A stretch of DNA of 10,921 nucleotides, taken from Acanthamoeba lenticulata. Taxonomy: Eukaryota > Discosea > Longamoebia > Acanthamoebidae. Shown piece after piece: positions 8,175 to 10,921 of the stretch (its first letter is position 1; every line of letters begins with the position of its first letter). The notes beneath the pieces are model-generated. The model saw only the letters and a program-made list of their open reading frames with translations, was not told where the DNA came from and did not search any database. The position numbers were made by a program, and so were the translations under genes. Location: the NCBI GenBank assembly GCA_002179805.1, contig NAVB01000361.1:1-10921 (forward strand). The letters are read 5' to 3'.

Positions 8175-9332
8175 TTAGTTGCGCTTGAGGGCCTCGAAGC
8201 GCGCCATCAGGTCGTCGTCCTCGTCGCTGGCCGGTGTGGCACCGCCCGCATCGCCCGGGCCGGCCGCCGCGCTTGCTCCGACGCCGCCACCGCCACCGTT
8301 GCCACCACCGCCCGGTCCGGGCCGTCGGCCGCCGGCACCACCGGCGCTGGGGGCGGCGCCCTCGGGGAGCGCCGTCGCGGTCTTTTGCTTAACAGCCGCT
8401 GCGCTCATGCCCGTCGGGGCGTCGACCAGCTGAAGATGGAGAAGAAGAGGAAGAAGAAGAAAAAGGAGGAAGAGGAGGAGGAGGCGATGAGGTCAGCACG
8501 CATAAACTCCTGACGTAGGGAAGAAAAAGGCGACGTAAGCTGTACCTCAGACGACAGGTTGATGCCGATCTCGTCGAGCACCTGGTTGATGATCTCGTCG
8601 GTTTCCTCCTCTTCCTGGTCCTCGTCAAAGATGTCGTCCATGGCGTCGGCCATCATCTCCTCCTTCATGTCCATCATTTCTGACTGCATCTCAAAGTTTT
8701 GGAGGATCTTCTGCATGGCGGGGATGTTCATGCGCCGGTTCATCACCATCATCGCCTTGGTGGCACCCTTCATGGCGTCTGACATCGCTTGCTGCGATTG
8801 CAGTGTCTGCATTGTGCCAGCCACAGAGAAGGGCGTCAGTGTCACCGTTTATCAAAGGCCAGCGAAAGGCGCACAAGACTTAAAGATGGGCAGACCTGCA
8901 TACGCAAGCTCACGGCTTGAAGATGTGACTTGAGCTGGTAGAATTTGGTGATCTGAGAACGCGTGCGCACCAGATCTCGCGCCATGATTTTGGCTGCTGA
9001 CTGCAGATACGACGAGACCTTAGCACACCTCATCTCAATGAAAAAAGGAGTTGGTGCACTTACCATTTGCCCCTTCTTGGCCATCTGCTTGATCTCGATT
9101 GTGAGATTCTTTTCTTGGCGCTGCAGGTTGGTTCGTTCTCGTTCTAGCTCACGCATGGCCCTGCGCAGCGCCCTCTGATTCTCCCTCAAGACCTCTGTGC
9201 CATGACCACATTAGGGCGATGCATCGTAACCGTGAAGATCCATTGGAAGGTTGGGGCAAACCAAGATCGACAAGAAGGCAGGGCGGAAGTACCCTTGGGG
9301 CTCTTCTGTTTGCCAAAAATCCAGAAAGACAT
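8175..9332 (-). CDS. VPS2: ESCRT-III subunit Vps2/CHMP2
   Basis: Charged multivesicular body protein of ESCRT-III, which polymerises on membranes with Vps24/CHMP3 and recruits the AAA ATPase Vps4 for membrane scission. Exons: 9332-9293, 9194-9064, 9000-8896, 8806-8546, 8429-8175; 792 nt, 263 residues, all junctions in phase. The N-terminus MSFWIFGKQKSPKEVLRENQ matches the CHMP2 start (helix 0 and helix 1). RRAMRELERERTNLQ is the basic helix 1. MARDLVRTRSQITKFYQLKS is the helix-2 signature. NFEMQSEMMDMKEEMM and the acidic DEDQEEEETDE fit CHMP2A-like Vps2 better than CHMP2B. The C-terminal DDLMARFEALKRN is a MIM1 motif for the Vps4 MIT domain. Human CHMP2A has about 222 residues; the extra length here is mostly a Gly/Ala/Pro-rich linker (residues 203-242). 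Donors are GTACTT, GTAAGT, GTCTGC and GTACAG. Confidence 0.95.
8238..8357 (-). other. Gly/Ala/Pro-rich linker of Vps2
   Basis: This encodes residues 203-242 of Vps2, with runs of four and five Gly separated by Asn and several Ala, Pro and Arg. It sits between the core helices and the MIM1 helix. The plus strand is a C/G-rich run (CCGCCACCGCCACCG type). It is low-complexity sequence that is in frame and part of the last exon. Confidence 0.85.
8430..8545 (-). other. Vps2 intron 4 with a very long pyrimidine tract
   Basis: The donor is GTACAG at 8545 and the acceptor TTCAG ends at 8430. The 3' half of the intron (complement of about 8433-8488) is almost entirely C/T, seen on the plus strand as GAA/GAG repeats. 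The intron is 116 nt and not a multiple of three. Both flanking exons are phase 0, joining LSSE to LVDA. Confidence 0.8.
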
Positions 9333-9520
9333 TGTGCACGCGAAGGAGAGGCTCAAATGCTCGGCTTCTGGAAAAAAAAAAAAAGGCTTGTGTGGCGTCA
9401 AGATGTCAAACAACAAGCTGTTCAGCTGCCGTTGCGCAGTGGCCCTGGACTTTCTCGCAAGGAAAAGTTAGAGAAATGTTTTATTTCCGCCGAACTCCCG
9501 CCATAAGTCCGTAACGGTCA
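9333..9520 (-). promoter_or_regulatory. Short intergenic region upstream of VPS2 with a T13 tract
   Basis: These 188 bp separate the stop of the coiled-coil gene (9523-9521) from the VPS2 ATG (9332-9330). On the coding strand there is a run of 13 T (complement of 9372-9384), about 40 nt upstream of the ATG, probably in the VPS2 5' leader or core promoter. The region must serve as the 3' UTR of one gene and the promoter of the next. No gene is visible in it. Confidence 0.55.
9480..9485 (-). terminator. Putative AATAAA polyadenylation signal of the coiled-coil gene
   Basis: AATAAA occurs on the minus strand 36 nt downstream of the coiled-coil gene's stop codon. Position and sequence fit a canonical poly(A) signal. 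The same bases are A/T-rich and could instead act as a TATA-like element for VPS2, about 150 nt above its ATG. Confidence 0.45.
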
Positions 9521-10921
9521 TCACGAGGAGAAGACCGACGCGGACTGGCGCTTGAATCCGCTAAAGGGCAGGAGCTTCTTCTTCCTGGACTGCTGGAGCT
9601 GTTCGCTGCTGTTGTTCCGATGGTAGACGGCAAGTCCGCCTTCACCGCTGCCAGAGGCGCCTATTCGCTGGAGGTCGTCGTCAAGGGGGAACAGGGCCTG
9701 CTCGAGGCCGGTCATTTGCTTGCCCATGAGCTCCCACAGCGCCTGCACCTCGGTCCACTCCTGCAGCGTCTGCTCAGCCGTCTTCTTCATCTCGTTGTTG
9801 TCGTTATCCCGCCGCAGCAGCTGCAACTGCAGCTCCCTGTTGTCGTCGTCATTGATCAATGCCCTTGTTAGGTTGCTCAGGAGCGACGCGAGGAGGCAGA
9901 GGAGAAACGTACCGCTTGGCCTTGATCTCCTGCTGGAGCTTGAGCTTGATGAGGCGCAGCTCGTCCTCGATCTCCTGGTTCTTCTGGCGCTGATCGCAGA
10001 TCATGAGCTTGAGGAGGGACTTGGACGGCCGCTCGGCGTCCCCGCGCCGCCGGTGGGAGTAGAAGTGGGGCGAGTTGGGCGGCAGATCAGCGCCGCCGCC
10101 GCTGTTGTTGCGGCGGTCGAGGAGCACCTCGCGGATGGCCAAGCGGCGGCCTCCGCTGGTGCTTCCGTCAACTCGCTTGCGGCTGCGCTGGCGCCAGTGG
10201 ACGAGCGGCACCTTCTTGCCGTACTTTTGCGTTACATACTCGTTGATGACGTGCTGCCGCTGCTTGAGCGCCAGCACGGTCTCCTGGCCCTTGAAGCTCT
10301 TGTCCAGGAGGTTGTAGAGCTTGGCCGCGAAGAGGGCCTTGTTGTTCTTGGTTAGCGCCTCGATCATCCGCTCGCGCAAGGCTCCAAAGACAAAGAAGAA
10401 CAGGCGGTCGTCGTTCCACTCGTTGCCGCGCTTGAATAGCGTGCCCATGCCGCCGGCATTGCTTCCACCGTCGGTCAGCATCGTGTCCAAGTACGCCGTC
10501 GACGTCCTGCGCACACGACCATTGGCGCCACGCGTCGTGTCAACATCGAGGAGGGCGAGGCTCGCTAGGCCGAGGCAGCACGCGAGACGTACGCCTTCTG
10601 CGTCTTCTTGCTGTCGCCCGATGAGCGGGTCGAGAGGCCCGCCACGAACGTGCCGATCCGCTCGCGCAGAAGGACTAAAGCGTCGCTGCTCTCGGACGCG
10701 TGGTTGAGGAAGGCCAGCGGGTCATCCTCCTCCGTGATGGTGAACCTCGCGGCCAGGCACGACAATCCCTGCAAGAAATAAGAAATAAAAATAACAATAA
10801 AAATAAAAATACAATGAGTCCAACGGTGTTGCGTCTCGGCTGCTGCAGCGCCGGCACGAACTTACCCGCGCGATGACCCGCAAGAAGTGTCGGCCGATAA
10901 AGTCCAACGAATACCCGTCTT
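9521..10921 (-). CDS. C-terminal part of an unrecognised coiled-coil protein (runs off the right edge)
   Basis: I do not recognise this protein. Exons: (edge)10921-10866, 10768-10593, 10506-9913, 9836-9521. The donors are GTAAGT, GTACGT and GTACGT, and all joins keep phase, giving 379 visible residues. The first part is helical-looking and hydrophobic (LDFIGRHFLRVIARGLSCLA) and includes a Ser/Lys-rich loop. A helical block follows with FFFVFGALRERMIEAL and NKALFAAKLYNLLDKSFKGQ, then a basic disordered stretch (RQRSRKRVDGS... HRRRGD). Next comes a long probable coiled coil (NQEIEDELRLIKLKLQQEIK to about KQMTGLEQAL), and finally a basic Ser-rich tail (SRKKKLLPFSGFKRQS). It could be a cytoskeletal or small-GTPase-related scaffold, but no signature supports that. 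The last intron has two phase-compatible acceptors (AG at 9838-9837 or 9865-9864), differing by 9 residues. Confidence 0.75.
10769..10865 (-). other. Intron with A/T-rich repeat and T-rich acceptor tract
   Basis: The donor is GTAAGT at 10865 and the acceptor CTTGCAG ends at 10769 (97 nt, phase 0). Its 3' part (complement of about 10775-10812) is built of T-rich repeats of the type TTATTTT. The A/T content is far above the neighbouring exons. This tract is the branch-to-acceptor region. Confidence 0.85.

Noticed and set aside
8179..8433. Plus-strand Pro/Ala-rich open frame of 84 codons
   Set aside because: It is the complement of the Gly/Ala-rich last exon of Vps2, with no independent support.
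8436..8488. GAA/GAG repeat considered as a tandem repeat or acidic coding stretch on the plus strand
   Set aside because: On the minus strand it is simply the pyrimidine tract of Vps2 intron 4, directly before the acceptor.
9720..10355. Plus-strand open frame of 211 codons rich in Leu, Val and Ala
   Set aside because: It is antisense to the coiled-coil exons. Its Leu/Val-rich composition is what the reverse complement of Lys/Glu/Gln/Asp-rich coding sequence gives.
1..10921. CRISPR array, transposon ends, tRNA or rRNA genes
   Set aside because: No regularly spaced direct repeats, terminal inverted repeats, transposase motifs or recognisable tRNA/rRNA sequence were found by eye.

Overview
The window is nuclear eukaryotic DNA. 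The genes are split by many short introns (about 50-125 nt, GT...AG), exons are GC-rich, introns carry pyrimidine tracts, and one gene encodes a eukaryote-specific ESCRT-III subunit. This architecture, with a Roco-like/kinase-like gene alongside a bacterial-type M1 aminopeptidase, fits a free-living amoeba such as Acanthamoeba. That assignment is inference; no species marker is visible.

Layout from left to right: (1) 1-420, minus: the 5' end of a probable type II membrane protein that leaves the window on the left. (2) 421-608: short divergent intergenic region with a long T/C-rich stretch. (3) about 609-3267, plus: a multi-exon gene with COR-like (Roco family) and Ser/Thr-kinase-like pieces. 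Its reading frame is disrupted in places and the kinase lacks the catalytic and metal-binding loops, so it is probably a decayed gene or a pseudokinase. (4) 3329-7866, minus: a complete 21-exon gene for a PepN-type (M1) aminopeptidase of 977 residues with a probable mitochondrial presequence. Every junction keeps frame and every catalytic element is present. (5) 8175-9332, minus: a complete 5-exon VPS2/CHMP2 gene, 263 residues, with a Gly-rich linker before its C-terminal MIM1 helix. (6) 9521-10921, minus: the 3' part (4 exons, 379 residues) of an unrecognised coiled-coil protein that leaves the window on the right.

Genes 4-6 lie head-to-tail on the minus strand and converge on gene 3, with only 61 bp between the two stop codons at 3267/3329. 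No shared pathway links the neighbours: peptide degradation (probably mitochondrial), ESCRT-III membrane scission and a possible signalling kinase. I found no CRISPR array, transposon, rRNA or tRNA.

The clearest genome-level oddity is the 5' splice-site consensus: most donors read GTNC, often GTNCGT, rather than GTRAGT.
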